DNA of 64,000 bases. Origin: Glaesserella parasuis (GTDB lineage Bacteria > Pseudomonadota > Gammaproteobacteria > Enterobacterales > Pasteurellaceae). The stretch lies in NCBI RefSeq assembly GCF_002015085.1, contig NZ_MUXW01000015.1, forward strand, positions 1-64,000, read 5' to 3'. Numbering within the stretch: position 1 is the stretch's first letter; every line of letters starts with the position of its first letter. Below are positions 44,513 through 52,060 of this stretch, one piece after another. A program made the translations under genes and the position numbers. Below the pieces are notes generated by a model. The model searched no databases, was not told the DNA's origin, and worked only from the letters and a program-made list of their open reading frames with translations.

Positions 44513-45611
44513 TTATAACCCAGCTTTCAAACTCGCTTCAATAAACTTGTCTAAATCACCATCTAACACAGCTTGTGTGTTACGGTTTTCAACGCCTGTA
44601 CGCAAATCTTTGATACGCGAATCATCTAGCACATAAGAACGGATTTGACTGCCCCAACCAATATCAGACTTACTCTCTTCCATCGCTTGTTTTTCTGCAT
44701 TTTTCTTCATCATTTCCATTTCGTAGAGCTTCGCTTTGAGCTGTTTCATCGCCTGATCTTTGTTTTGATGTTGCGAACGTCCGTTTTGACACTGCACCAC
44801 AATACCTGATGGCATATGGGTAATACGCACTGCAGACTCCGTTTTATTAACGTGCTGACCGCCTGCACCAGAAGCACGATACACGTCAATACGTAGATCG
44901 GCAGGGTTGATTTCAATGTCAAAATCATCATCAACTTCAGGATAGACAAAGGCTGCTGCAAAAGAGGTGTGACGGCGGTTATTGGAGTCAAACGGACTTT
45001 TACGCACTAAACGGTGGATCCCTGTTTCCGTACGAAGCCAACCGAAAGCATATTCGCCTGACACACGAATTGTCGCCGATTTTAATCCTGCCACATCGCC
45101 ATCGGATACTTCGATCAACTCGGTTTTAAAGCCTTTGCTTTCCGCCCAACGTAAATACATACGCAGTAACATTTCCGTCCAGTCTTGCGCTTCCGTGCCG
45201 CCTGAACCAGCTTGTAAATCCACATAGCAATCGGCCGCATCGTGCTGACCGCTAAACATACGACGAAACTCCAACAGGGCTAATTTTTCTTCTAACTGGT
45301 TAGCTTCTTGTTGAGCTTCGTTAAAAGTTTCTTCATCTTCCGCTTCAACGGCAAGCTCAATCAAGCCTTCGACATCTTCAATGCCTTGCTCAAGTGTTTT
45401 AATCGTATTCACAATAGTTTCAAGAGCAACACGTTCTTTGCCTAACGCCTGAGCTTTTTCAGCATTATTCCAGACATCAGGCTGCTCTAATTCGGCATTG
45501 ACTTCTTCTAAGCGTTCGACTTTCAGATCGAAGTCAAAGATACCCCCGAAGTGTACGGGTTCGTTCGGCTAAATCATCTAATTGGGTTCTAATCGGATTG
45601 AGTTCAAACAT
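44513..45611 (-). CDS. prfB: Peptide chain release factor 2, with programmed +1 frameshift
   Basis: RF2 ends translation at UGA and UAA. The gene starts at 45611 (MFELNPIRTQLDDLAERTR), reads 25 codons to an in-frame UGA at 45536-45534, then continues in the +1 frame from GAC. The site is CGGGGGTATCTTTGAC: an internal Shine-Dalgarno, slippery CTT and TGA-C, the conserved autoregulatory frameshift. The joined product is 365 residues. It carries the RF2 stop-recognition tripeptide SPF in RKSPFDSNN and the catalytic GGQ in GAGGQHVNKTE. The stop is regulatory, not a mutation. lysS, often downstream, is absent. Confidence 0.97.
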
Positions 45612-45840
45612 AGTTATTCCTTGTAGTTTTAAAAGCGGAGCATTATAGCGAAATCTAGGAGGATGACAAACTAGGGGATTTATCCTTGTATAAGAATCAT
45701 GTATTTACCTTTACCCTTTAAACCCTAGATATAAAACACAAATGTTGTAAGCTAGCGGCCAATGTCTATTAGCCGATCAATAACCTTTGACTTTCAACAC
45801 ATTGTGCGGTATTATTGAGAGATAAATTAAGGAGTTTTAT

Positions 45841-46653
45841 ATGCAAACACTTACTCAACAACTATTAAATGATGTCCTTAATATTGCCGTTCAAGCAGGA
45901 GAACATCTCAAACGCTTTTATCAGCGTTCTGTGGAAATTCAGATTAAAGCAGATAAAACCCCTGTGACTGAAGCTGATCTTTTTATTAGCCAGTTTGTGA
46001 TTGAACAATTACAGAAATTGACCCCAAATGTGCCGATCTTGTCAGAAGAGAACTGTAAAATTCCACTTTCGGAGCGTTCGCAATGGCAAGAATATTGGAT
46101 CGTCGATCCACTTGATGGAACACAGCAATTTATTGATAGAACAGATCAATTTTCAGTTGTGATTGGGTTGGTTCAGCAAAATCGCCCTGTTCTGGGTGTC
46201 ATTCATTCGCCGATCTTAGACAAAACCTACTATGCAATGCGTGCAAGCGGTGCTTTTGTTAGAGAAAATGGCGAGATCCGTCGTCTTAATTCGAATAGCC
46301 AAAATGACGATAAATCACACCGCTTGCAAGTGACTATTGGTACGTCAAGTAGCGACAAAATTCGCCAAGCTGTGCTTCCCCCTTATCAAGTAGATTTTCT
46401 TCAATTCGGTTCAAGTAGCTTAAAAGCTGGGTTGGTTGCTGAAGGTAAGGCGGATTGCTATGTGCGTTTAGGGGATACTGGAGAATGGGATACGGCTGTT
46501 GCTGAAGTGTTACTCGCAGAAACAGGCGGTCAGGTCTTCGATCTTCACTTCCAACCGTTAAGCTATAATCAACGTGAAACCTTTGTAAACCCTTATTTTA
46601 TAATGGTGGCAAATAAACAACGTGATTGGCAACAGATTTTTTCTTTTAATTGA
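45841..46653 (+). CDS. cysQ: 3'(2'),5'-bisphosphate nucleotidase CysQ
   Basis: Hydrolyses 3'-phosphoadenosine 5'-phosphate to AMP, recycling the by-product of sulphate assimilation. It is a lithium-sensitive, inositol-monophosphatase-fold enzyme. Metal-binding motifs are LSEEN (about 67-71), DPLDGTQQFI (about 90-99) and WDTAVAE near 220. At 270 residues it is slightly longer than E. coli CysQ. AAGGAG precedes the ATG. It is the first gene of a run continuing with zwf and pgl, an order also known from H. influenzae. Confidence 0.9.
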   Translation: MQTLTQQLLNDVLNIAVQAGEHLKRFYQRSVEIQIKADKTPVTEADLFISQFVIEQLQKLTPNVPILSEENCKIPLSERSQWQEYWIVDPLDGTQQFIDRTDQFSVVIGLVQQNRPVLGVIHSPILDKTYYAMRASGAFVRENGEIRRLNSNSQNDDKSHRLQVTIGTSSSDKIRQAVLPPYQVDFLQFGSSSLKAGLVAEGKADCYVRLGDTGEWDTAVAEVLLAETGGQVFDLHFQPLSYNQRETFVNPYFIMVANKQRDWQQIFSFN

Positions 46654-46717
46654 TTTTATTTATTGTTATATTTTGTTATGAAATCTAACAATTTTTTTAC
46701 ATTTTCTAGGATTGCAA

Positions 46718-48202
46718 ATGAAAGCAGACAATAATTGTATTGTGATTTTTGGTGCGTCTGGGGATCTCACCTACCGCAAGTTAATTCCAGCCCTTTATAA
46801 TCTTTATAAAATCGGCAGACTTTCTGAACATTTTTCTGTATTAGGGGTCGCTCGTTCCCCTTTGACCGATGAAACTTTTCGTCAAAAAATGCACGACACC
46901 TTAGTCAAACTTGAAAATGCAAGCGGTGATGTGTTAGAAAAATTTTGCGAATACCTTTATTATCAATCGGTAAATACGTCTGATGCAGTGGATTATGCAA
47001 AATTATTGCCACGTTTAGATGAACTGCACGACAAATATGGCACAGGCGGTAATACGCTATATTATCTTTCTACGCCACCCAGTTTATACGGCGTTATCCC
47101 TGAATGCCTTTCAGCACACGGTTTAACAACAGAAGAATTTGGCTGGAAACGGATCATTGTTGAGAAGCCTTTCGGCTACGATATTGAAACGGCAAAAGCC
47201 CTTGATATTCAAATTCACAAGTATTTTGAAGAGCATCAGATCTACCGTATCGACCATTATTTAGGCAAAGAAACCGTTCAAAATTTGCTCGTTTTGCGTT
47301 TTTCTAATGGTCTATTTGAACCGCTCTGGAACCGTAATTTTATCGATTATGTTGAAATCACAGGGGCAGAATCTATTGGTGTAGAAGATCGTGGCGGTTA
47401 TTATGATGGCTCAGGGGCAATGCGTGATATGTTCCAAAACCATTTATTGCAAGTGTTAGCAATGGTCGCAATGGAGCCACCTGCGATTATTAATGCCGAT
47501 TCAATGCGTGATGAAGTAGCGAAAGTACTACATTGTCTGCATCCACTTTCAAATGATGATATTAAAAATAACCTTGTTTTAGGACAATATACCGCAAGCA
47601 CCATTAACGGCGAAGAAGTTAAAGGCTATCTACAAGAAAAAGGTGTGCCTGAAGACTCTAACACTGAAACCTATATGGCAGTACGTTGCCAAATTGACAA
47701 CTGGCGTTGGGCTGGTGTGCTATTCTATGTACGAACAGGAAAACGTCTACCAGCTCGTGTTACAGAAGTGGTTATTCACTTTAAAACCACCCCTCACCCA
47801 GTCTTTAGTCAAAATGCCCCTGATAATAAATTGATTATTCGTATCCAACCCGACGAAGGCATTTCAATGCGTTTCGGCTTGAAAAAACCTGGTGCTGGCT
47901 TTGAAGCGAAAGAAGTATCAATGGATTTCCGCTATGCCGATCTTGCGTCACCAAGCCTATTAACGGCTTATGAACGTCTATTATTAGATGCAATGAAAGG
48001 CGATGCAACCCTATTCGCTCGTACCGATGCAGTACACGCCTGCTGGAGATTTGTTCAACCGATTTTGGACTATAAAGCGGAACGTGGGCGTATTTATGAA
48101 TACGAAGCAGGTACTTGGGGGCCTTCTGAAGCCGATAAATTGATCGCCAAACACGGCGAAGTATGGCGTAAACCAAGCGGTTTGATGAAGAAAAAAGTGT
48201 AA
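46718..48202 (+). CDS. zwf: Glucose-6-phosphate 1-dehydrogenase
   Basis: First step of the oxidative pentose phosphate pathway, producing NADPH and 6-phosphogluconolactone. The N-terminal NADP-binding GASGDLTYRKLIPALY and the active-site RIDHYLGKE are intact. The ATG at 46718 follows TAGGA; an in-frame TTG two codons earlier is less likely. The resulting 494 residues are standard. pgl follows after a short repeat-bearing spacer. Confidence 0.96.
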   Translation: MKADNNCIVIFGASGDLTYRKLIPALYNLYKIGRLSEHFSVLGVARSPLTDETFRQKMHDTLVKLENASGDVLEKFCEYLYYQSVNTSDAVDYAKLLPRLDELHDKYGTGGNTLYYLSTPPSLYGVIPECLSAHGLTTEEFGWKRIIVEKPFGYDIETAKALDIQIHKYFEEHQIYRIDHYLGKETVQNLLVLRFSNGLFEPLWNRNFIDYVEITGAESIGVEDRGGYYDGSGAMRDMFQNHLLQVLAMVAMEPPAIINADSMRDEVAKVLHCLHPLSNDDIKNNLVLGQYTASTINGEEVKGYLQEKGVPEDSNTETYMAVRCQIDNWRWAGVLFYVRTGKRLPARVTEVVIHFKTTPHPVFSQNAPDNKLIIRIQPDEGISMRFGLKKPGAGFEAKEVSMDFRYADLASPSLLTAYERLLLDAMKGDATLFARTDAVHACWRFVQPILDYKAERGRIYEYEAGTWGPSEADKLIAKHGEVWRKPSGLMKKKV

Positions 48203-48208
48203 TCGTAG

Positions 48209-48227
48209 GGACACACTGCGTGTGTCC
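48209..48227. repeat. GGACACAC hairpin between zwf and pgl
   Basis: GGACACAC, TGC, GTGTGTCC form a perfect 8-bp stem just after the zwf stop codon. CTGTGTCCCACA appears again at 48252. It resembles dispersed GTAGGG-type palindromic repeats, like the one before gnd. Confidence 0.6.
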
Positions 48228-48271
48228 ATATACATTATTGATAACGGATACCTGTGTCCCACAAGGGTTTT

Positions 48272-48970
48272 ATGAACTACATCACATTCCCGACAGCACA
48301 AAGTGCGGTGGAAAAAATCGCACAAGAATTTGTGTTATATAGCCAATTAAACCGCCCCGTACATATTTCCCTATCAGGCGGAAGCACGCCAAAACTGCTG
48401 TTTAAAACCCTTGCCCAAGAGCCGTATAAAAGCCAAATTCAATGGCAAAATCTCCATTTTTGGTGGGGCGATGACCGTATGGTTCCGCCTCAAGATCCTG
48501 AAAGCAATTATGGTGAAGTGCAAAAATTACTGTTCGATCATATCCAGATCCCCGCAGAAAATATTCACCGCATTCGTGGTGAAGAGCCTGTGGAGCAAGA
48601 ACTGGTAAGATTTTCACAAGAATTGACCGCTTGTGTACCTAATGGCGAGTTTGATTGGATTATTTTAGGTATGGGAGCAGACGGACATACCGCCTCCCTA
48701 TTCCCACATCAAACAAATTTCAATGATCCAAATTTAGCGGTTATTGCCAAACACCCTGAAACAGGGCAAATTCGTATTTCCAAAACTGCCAAATTGATTG
48801 AACAGGCAAAACGAGTGACTTATTTGGTCACAGGGGCAAGCAAAGCAGAAATTCTCAAAGAAATCCAAACAACACCAGCGGAAAACCTGCCTTACCCAGC
48901 AGCAAAAATTAAAGCCAAAAATGGCGTAACGGAGTGGTATTTGGATAGCGATGTGGCGAAGTTGTTGTAA
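48272..48970 (+). CDS. pgl: 6-phosphogluconolactonase
   Basis: Hydrolyses 6-phosphogluconolactone, the second step of the oxidative pentose phosphate pathway (SOL/DevB type). Blocks HISLSGGSTPKLLF, WWGDDRMVPPQDPESNYG and LGMGADGHTASLFPH are characteristic. The ATG at 48272 follows AAGGG and gives 232 residues, as in H. influenzae; the frame continues to an upstream GTG that lies within the repeat. The next expected gene, gnd, is 3.1 kb away, past an accessory block. Confidence 0.94.
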   Translation: MNYITFPTAQSAVEKIAQEFVLYSQLNRPVHISLSGGSTPKLLFKTLAQEPYKSQIQWQNLHFWWGDDRMVPPQDPESNYGEVQKLLFDHIQIPAENIHRIRGEEPVEQELVRFSQELTACVPNGEFDWIILGMGADGHTASLFPHQTNFNDPNLAVIAKHPETGQIRISKTAKLIEQAKRVTYLVTGASKAEILKEIQTTPAENLPYPAAKIKAKNGVTEWYLDSDVAKLL

Positions 48971-49009
48971 AAATATATCTTAATTTTTAAGCGATTACCG
49001 GAGCTAAAT

Positions 49010-50035
49010 ATGGATTTAATCAACAGCAGTTATCTTTTAGAAATTAAACAAATTCTCGCCAATGCACGCCAAAAGGCTTATACCGCTGTCAATTCAGCAA
49101 TGGTTGAAGCCTATTGGAAAATTGGCGAACGTATTGTGTTGGAAGAACAAAATGGAGCTGATCGGGCGGCTTATGGGAAAGAGATTATAAAAAATCTTTC
49201 TGTTGAATTAACGAATGAGTTTGGCAAAGGTTTTAGTAAACGTAGCCTGTGGGAAATGCGACAATTCTATGTTTTATTTCCTGATTTTCCAAAAGTGCGA
49301 ACGGTGTTCGCACAATTATCGTGGTCTCATTTTCAGCGTTCATTAAAGGTATCAAACGACAAAGCTCGTCTTTATTATCTAAAAGAGGCCGCTGAAAATA
49401 ATTGGTCGGTAAGAACTCTTGATCGTAACATTTCTACGCTTTATTACGACCGCTTGTTGGCAAGCCAAGACCAGAGTATCGTCAAAGCGGAGATGCTGGA
49501 AAAATCCGTGCCATTACAAGCCAGCGATTTGATTAAATCGCCCACCGTATTGGAATTTTTGAATTTACCGACTAACTTGGCATACACCGAAGCAGAGCTA
49601 GAAAAAGCGTTGATTGATAATCTGCAACAATTTATGTTGGAACTGGGCAAAGGCTTTGCTTTTGTGGCTCGCCAACAGTGTATTCGCACCGAAACGTCCG
49701 ATTTCTTTATTGATTTAGTCTTTTACAATTACATTTTAAAATGCTTTGTAATCGTTGAGTTGAAAACAGAAAAGCTCACTCATCAAGATATTGGGCAGCT
49801 GGATATGTATGTGCGAATGTACGATGATTTGCAAAAACGCCCTGATGATAATCCCACTATCGGCTTGTTACTTTGCACCGAAACCGATAGCGTGGTGGCG
49901 AAATATTCGGTATTGAACGACAGCTCGCAGCTTTTTGCCAGCAAATATATGGCGTATTTGCCAAGCGAAGAAGAGTTGGTACGAGAAATTGAAAATCAGA
50001 AGATGATTTTTGAGCAAAATCATAGTGAGCAATAA
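49010..50035 (+). CDS. YhcG/DUF1016 family PD-(D/E)xK nuclease
   Basis: A putative DNA nuclease of the YhcG family. The N-terminal DUF1016_N helical domain (about 10-150) has the conserved FGKGFSKRSLWEMRQFY and LSWSHFQRSL segments. The C-terminal PDDEXK_3 domain carries FIDLVFYN (Asp) and VIVELKTEK (the E-x-K pair) near residues 230-255. All catalytic positions look intact. The 341-residue length is normal. Homologues occur in accessory regions beside restriction and defence genes; the biological role is not established. It starts 39 bases after pgl with SD GGAGC and begins the accessory block. Confidence 0.85.
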   Translation: MDLINSSYLLEIKQILANARQKAYTAVNSAMVEAYWKIGERIVLEEQNGADRAAYGKEIIKNLSVELTNEFGKGFSKRSLWEMRQFYVLFPDFPKVRTVFAQLSWSHFQRSLKVSNDKARLYYLKEAAENNWSVRTLDRNISTLYYDRLLASQDQSIVKAEMLEKSVPLQASDLIKSPTVLEFLNLPTNLAYTEAELEKALIDNLQQFMLELGKGFAFVARQQCIRTETSDFFIDLVFYNYILKCFVIVELKTEKLTHQDIGQLDMYVRMYDDLQKRPDDNPTIGLLLCTETDSVVAKYSVLNDSSQLFASKYMAYLPSEEELVREIENQKMIFEQNHSEQ

Positions 50036-50077
50036 TGGCAGAAATATTGGCAAGCTAAATAGATTTTTCAGAGTCTC

Positions 50078-50100
50078 TAAGGTCACAAATTGTGACCTTA
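50078..50100. repeat. 23-bp palindrome upstream of the ORF6N gene
   Basis: TAAGGTCACAA and TTGTGACCTTA flank a central A, exact over 11-bp arms. A degenerate second copy is at 50185-50205, and a related perfect one is inside the ORF6N gene at 50422-50450. Translated with its flanks it reads SESLRSQIVTLKFK, resembling the ORF6N protein, so it may come from a lost homologue. Confidence 0.8.
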
Positions 50101-50184
50101 AAATTTAAATTTGCGATCTGTGTCGAAAAAACATAAAAAAGTATTAGAACTTGGTTGGAAAATGGCTCATCCTAATTTCTATTT

Positions 50185-50205
50185 GAAATCACGAGTTGTG
50201 ACCTC
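50185..50205. repeat. Degenerate copy of the TCACAA palindrome
   Basis: GAAATCACGAGTTGTGACCTC keeps the right half-site TTGTGACC and a partly decayed left half. It ends 20 bases before the ORF6N start codon, overlapping the likely promoter or leader. Confidence 0.6.
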
Positions 50206-50225
50206 AAAATGCTGAAGGAAAAAAG

Positions 50226-51119
50226 ATGAACCAATTAGTACAAATTAATCCTAAATTGGAAACACAAATTTTTACGGTAAGAAATGTCCAAGTAATGATT
50301 GATAGCCATTTGGCAAGCCTTTATCAAGTAGAAACGAGAACATTTAACCAAGCAGTTAAACGAAATTTGGAGCGCTTTCCAGAGGAATTTCGTTTTCAAT
50401 TGACGGAAAGTGAGTGGCAATCTCTAAGATCACAATTTGTGATCTTAGAGAAAGAAGAAAATAAAAATGCAAAGGGTAAACATAGAAAATATTTACCCTA
50501 TGTATTTACCGAACAAGGTATTGCAATGCTTTCAACCGTATTGCGTAGTGAAGTTGCAATTCAAGTCAGCATTAAAATTATGCAGGCTTTTGTGCAAATG
50601 CGGCATACATTGCTAAATAACGCGGGTGTTATTCAGCGACTAGAAAATGTAGAACGCAAACAGATTGAAATGTCTGGGCAATTGGAGCAGGTATTCTTAG
50701 CTCTAGAAGGAAATAAACCTCGCTCTCAAGGTATCTTTTTTGATGGCGAAACCTTTGATGCCTATACTTTTGTAGCAGATTTAGTAAGAAAAGCAGAATT
50801 TTCTATTATTTTGATTGATAATTATCTTGATGATTCTGTTTTAACATTATTTAGTAAACGTAAATTAGGTGTTAATGTCACACTTTATACAAAAACAATC
50901 AGCAGACAGTTATCACTTGATTTAGAACGCTATAATAGTCAATATGAACCAATAACGATAAAACCGTTTAGTCAATCACACGATAGATTTTTAATTTTAG
51001 ATCGCTCCGAACTCTACCATATCGGTGCCTCATTAAAGGATTTAGGCAAAAAATGGTTTGCCTTTTCTAAAATGGACTTATCAACCAGTAAAATTTTAGA
51101 ACAGTTAGAAGAACAATAA
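50226..51119 (+). CDS. ORF6N-domain protein with a phospholipase-D-like C-terminal region
   Basis: The N-terminal ORF6N (KilA-N-related, phage-type) DNA-binding domain spans about residues 12-110: VQVMIDSHLASLYQVETR, FPEEFRFQL and YVFTEQGIAML are typical. A coiled-coil linker follows. The C-terminal part (about 185-290) has FDAYTFVADLVRKA, IILIDNYLDD and HDRFLILD followed by HIGASLKDLGKKWFA. This resembles the half-site region of phospholipase-D-like proteins, although the usual HxK lysine is replaced (HDR). A regulator or nucleic-acid-acting effector is plausible; function unknown. AAGGAAAAAAG lies before the ATG. It has an intragenic palindrome. Confidence 0.78.
   Translation: MNQLVQINPKLETQIFTVRNVQVMIDSHLASLYQVETRTFNQAVKRNLERFPEEFRFQLTESEWQSLRSQFVILEKEENKNAKGKHRKYLPYVFTEQGIAMLSTVLRSEVAIQVSIKIMQAFVQMRHTLLNNAGVIQRLENVERKQIEMSGQLEQVFLALEGNKPRSQGIFFDGETFDAYTFVADLVRKAEFSIILIDNYLDDSVLTLFSKRKLGVNVTLYTKTISRQLSLDLERYNSQYEPITIKPFSQSHDRFLILDRSELYHIGASLKDLGKKWFAFSKMDLSTSKILEQLEEQ
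50422..50450. repeat. 29-bp perfect palindrome inside the ORF6N gene
   Basis: CTCTAAGATCACAA and its complement flank a single central T, 14-bp exact arms, covering codons for SLRSQFVILE. The core TCACAA-N-TTGTGA is shared with the upstream copies. Confidence 0.85.
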
Positions 51120-51152
51120 GCAAGCGGTCAGAACTGCAAAAAATTTTGCAAA
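51120..51152. repeat. DNA uptake sequence after the ORF6N gene
   Basis: GCAAGCGGTCAGAACTGC followed by AAAAAATTTTGCAAAA: core and AT-rich extension of an Apl-type uptake signal, directly after the ORF6N stop. Confidence 0.75.
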
Positions 51153-51182
51153 ACGCACCACTTGTAAGATAGAGAGAAAACA

Positions 51183-51539
51183 ATGTCAATACTGGCGTAT
51201 ATTTTAACCACCCTTGTCGCCCTTGAGCATTTCTACATTATGTATTTAGAAATGTTTGCCTTAAACAGCCCGAAGGCGAGAAAAATTTTTAATTTAGACG
51301 AACAAACGGCAACCGATCCAAAAATTCTGTTGTTGTTTGCTAATCAAGGGTTGTATAACGGATTTTTAGCTGCTGGGATTATTTTTTCCCTTTGTATTCA
51401 ACAAAGTGCGGTCACTTATTTCTTTTTAAGTTGTGTGATTATCGCTGCGGTTTATGGGGCGATAAGTGCGAAGAATAAGGGGATTTTGATTAAACAAGGA
51501 ATGCCGGCGGTGTTGGCGTTGGTGGTGAATAATATGTAG
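51183..51539 (+). CDS. DUF1304 small membrane protein
   Basis: A 118-residue integral membrane protein with four predicted spans. The DUF1304 pattern is evident: LVALEHFYIMYLEMF, NQGLYNGFLAAG and VYGAISAKNKGILIKQGMPA. Function is unknown. It is preceded by GAGAG at SD distance and followed 11 bases later by the P-loop gene, so they may be co-transcribed within the accessory block. Confidence 0.82.
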   Translation: MSILAYILTTLVALEHFYIMYLEMFALNSPKARKIFNLDEQTATDPKILLLFANQGLYNGFLAAGIIFSLCIQQSAVTYFFLSCVIIAAVYGAISAKNKGILIKQGMPAVLALVVNNM

Positions 51540-51550
51540 GAGAACATAAA

Positions 51551-51979
51551 ATGAGTGAACATTTATTTATTTTATATGGTGCAGCTAATACAGGTAAAAC
51601 AACGAGTTTTAATGAATTATTTGAGAAAATATGCCATAACTTTTTAGCCAACTTGATCTACTTTGAACGAAATGAAAATCTCATTGATTTTATAGCCGTT
51701 TTCCAAAATAGTGATATTACAGTCGGCTTATATTCTGCTGGTGATGGAGAAATACAAATTCGCCATAATTTATATCAACTTAATAATCATAATTGTGATT
51801 ATATTTTAGGGACATCAAGAACTAGAGGAAAAGGTGTTGGAGTACTCAATAAATATGCTGAGTTATTTCATGATACCAATGAGAGTATTAAATGGTATAA
51901 AAAAGAAGATGCAACAGATGAAGATAATTCTAATATTGTTAAACAACTATTTAAAGAATTTCAAAAATTATTGAAATAG
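51551..51979 (+). CDS. Small P-loop NTPase of unknown function
   Basis: A 142-residue protein starting with a hydrophobic strand and Walker A GAANTGKTT (about 10-18), the order of a P-loop NTPase. A later DYILGTSRTRGKG segment could supply the phosphate-sensing or substrate site. No family could be named. It is shorter than most kinases of this fold. AGGAG precedes the ATG. Last gene of the accessory block before gnd. Confidence 0.65.
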   Translation: MSEHLFILYGAANTGKTTSFNELFEKICHNFLANLIYFERNENLIDFIAVFQNSDITVGLYSAGDGEIQIRHNLYQLNNHNCDYILGTSRTRGKGVGVLNKYAELFHDTNESIKWYKKEDATDEDNSNIVKQLFKEFQKLLK

Positions 51980-51986
51980 TTTTTTT

Positions 51987-52043
51987 GTAGGGTGCGTATA
52001 AACGCACCAAAAATTCAAAACGGTGCGTTGACACGCACCCTAC
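51987..52043. repeat. GTAGGGTGCGT inverted repeat upstream of gnd
   Basis: GTAGGGTGCGT (51987-51997) faces its exact complement ACGCACCCTAC (52033-52043). Nested second arms (AACGCACC and GGTGCGTT) lie inside. It looks like a dispersed palindromic repeat. It ends 17 bases before the gnd start, just upstream of the SD. Confidence 0.75.
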
Positions 52044-52060
52044 ACAACAGGAGCAAAAAA

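Noticed and set aside
45412..45611. In-frame stop splitting prfB, apparent 5'-truncated gene
   Set aside because: The stop sits in the classic RF2 frameshift site with internal SD and CTT-TGA-C, so it is regulatory.
50078..50450. CRISPR-like array formed by the TCACAA palindromes
   Set aside because: The three copies differ in sequence and spacing and one is coding; there are no regular spacers and no cas genes.
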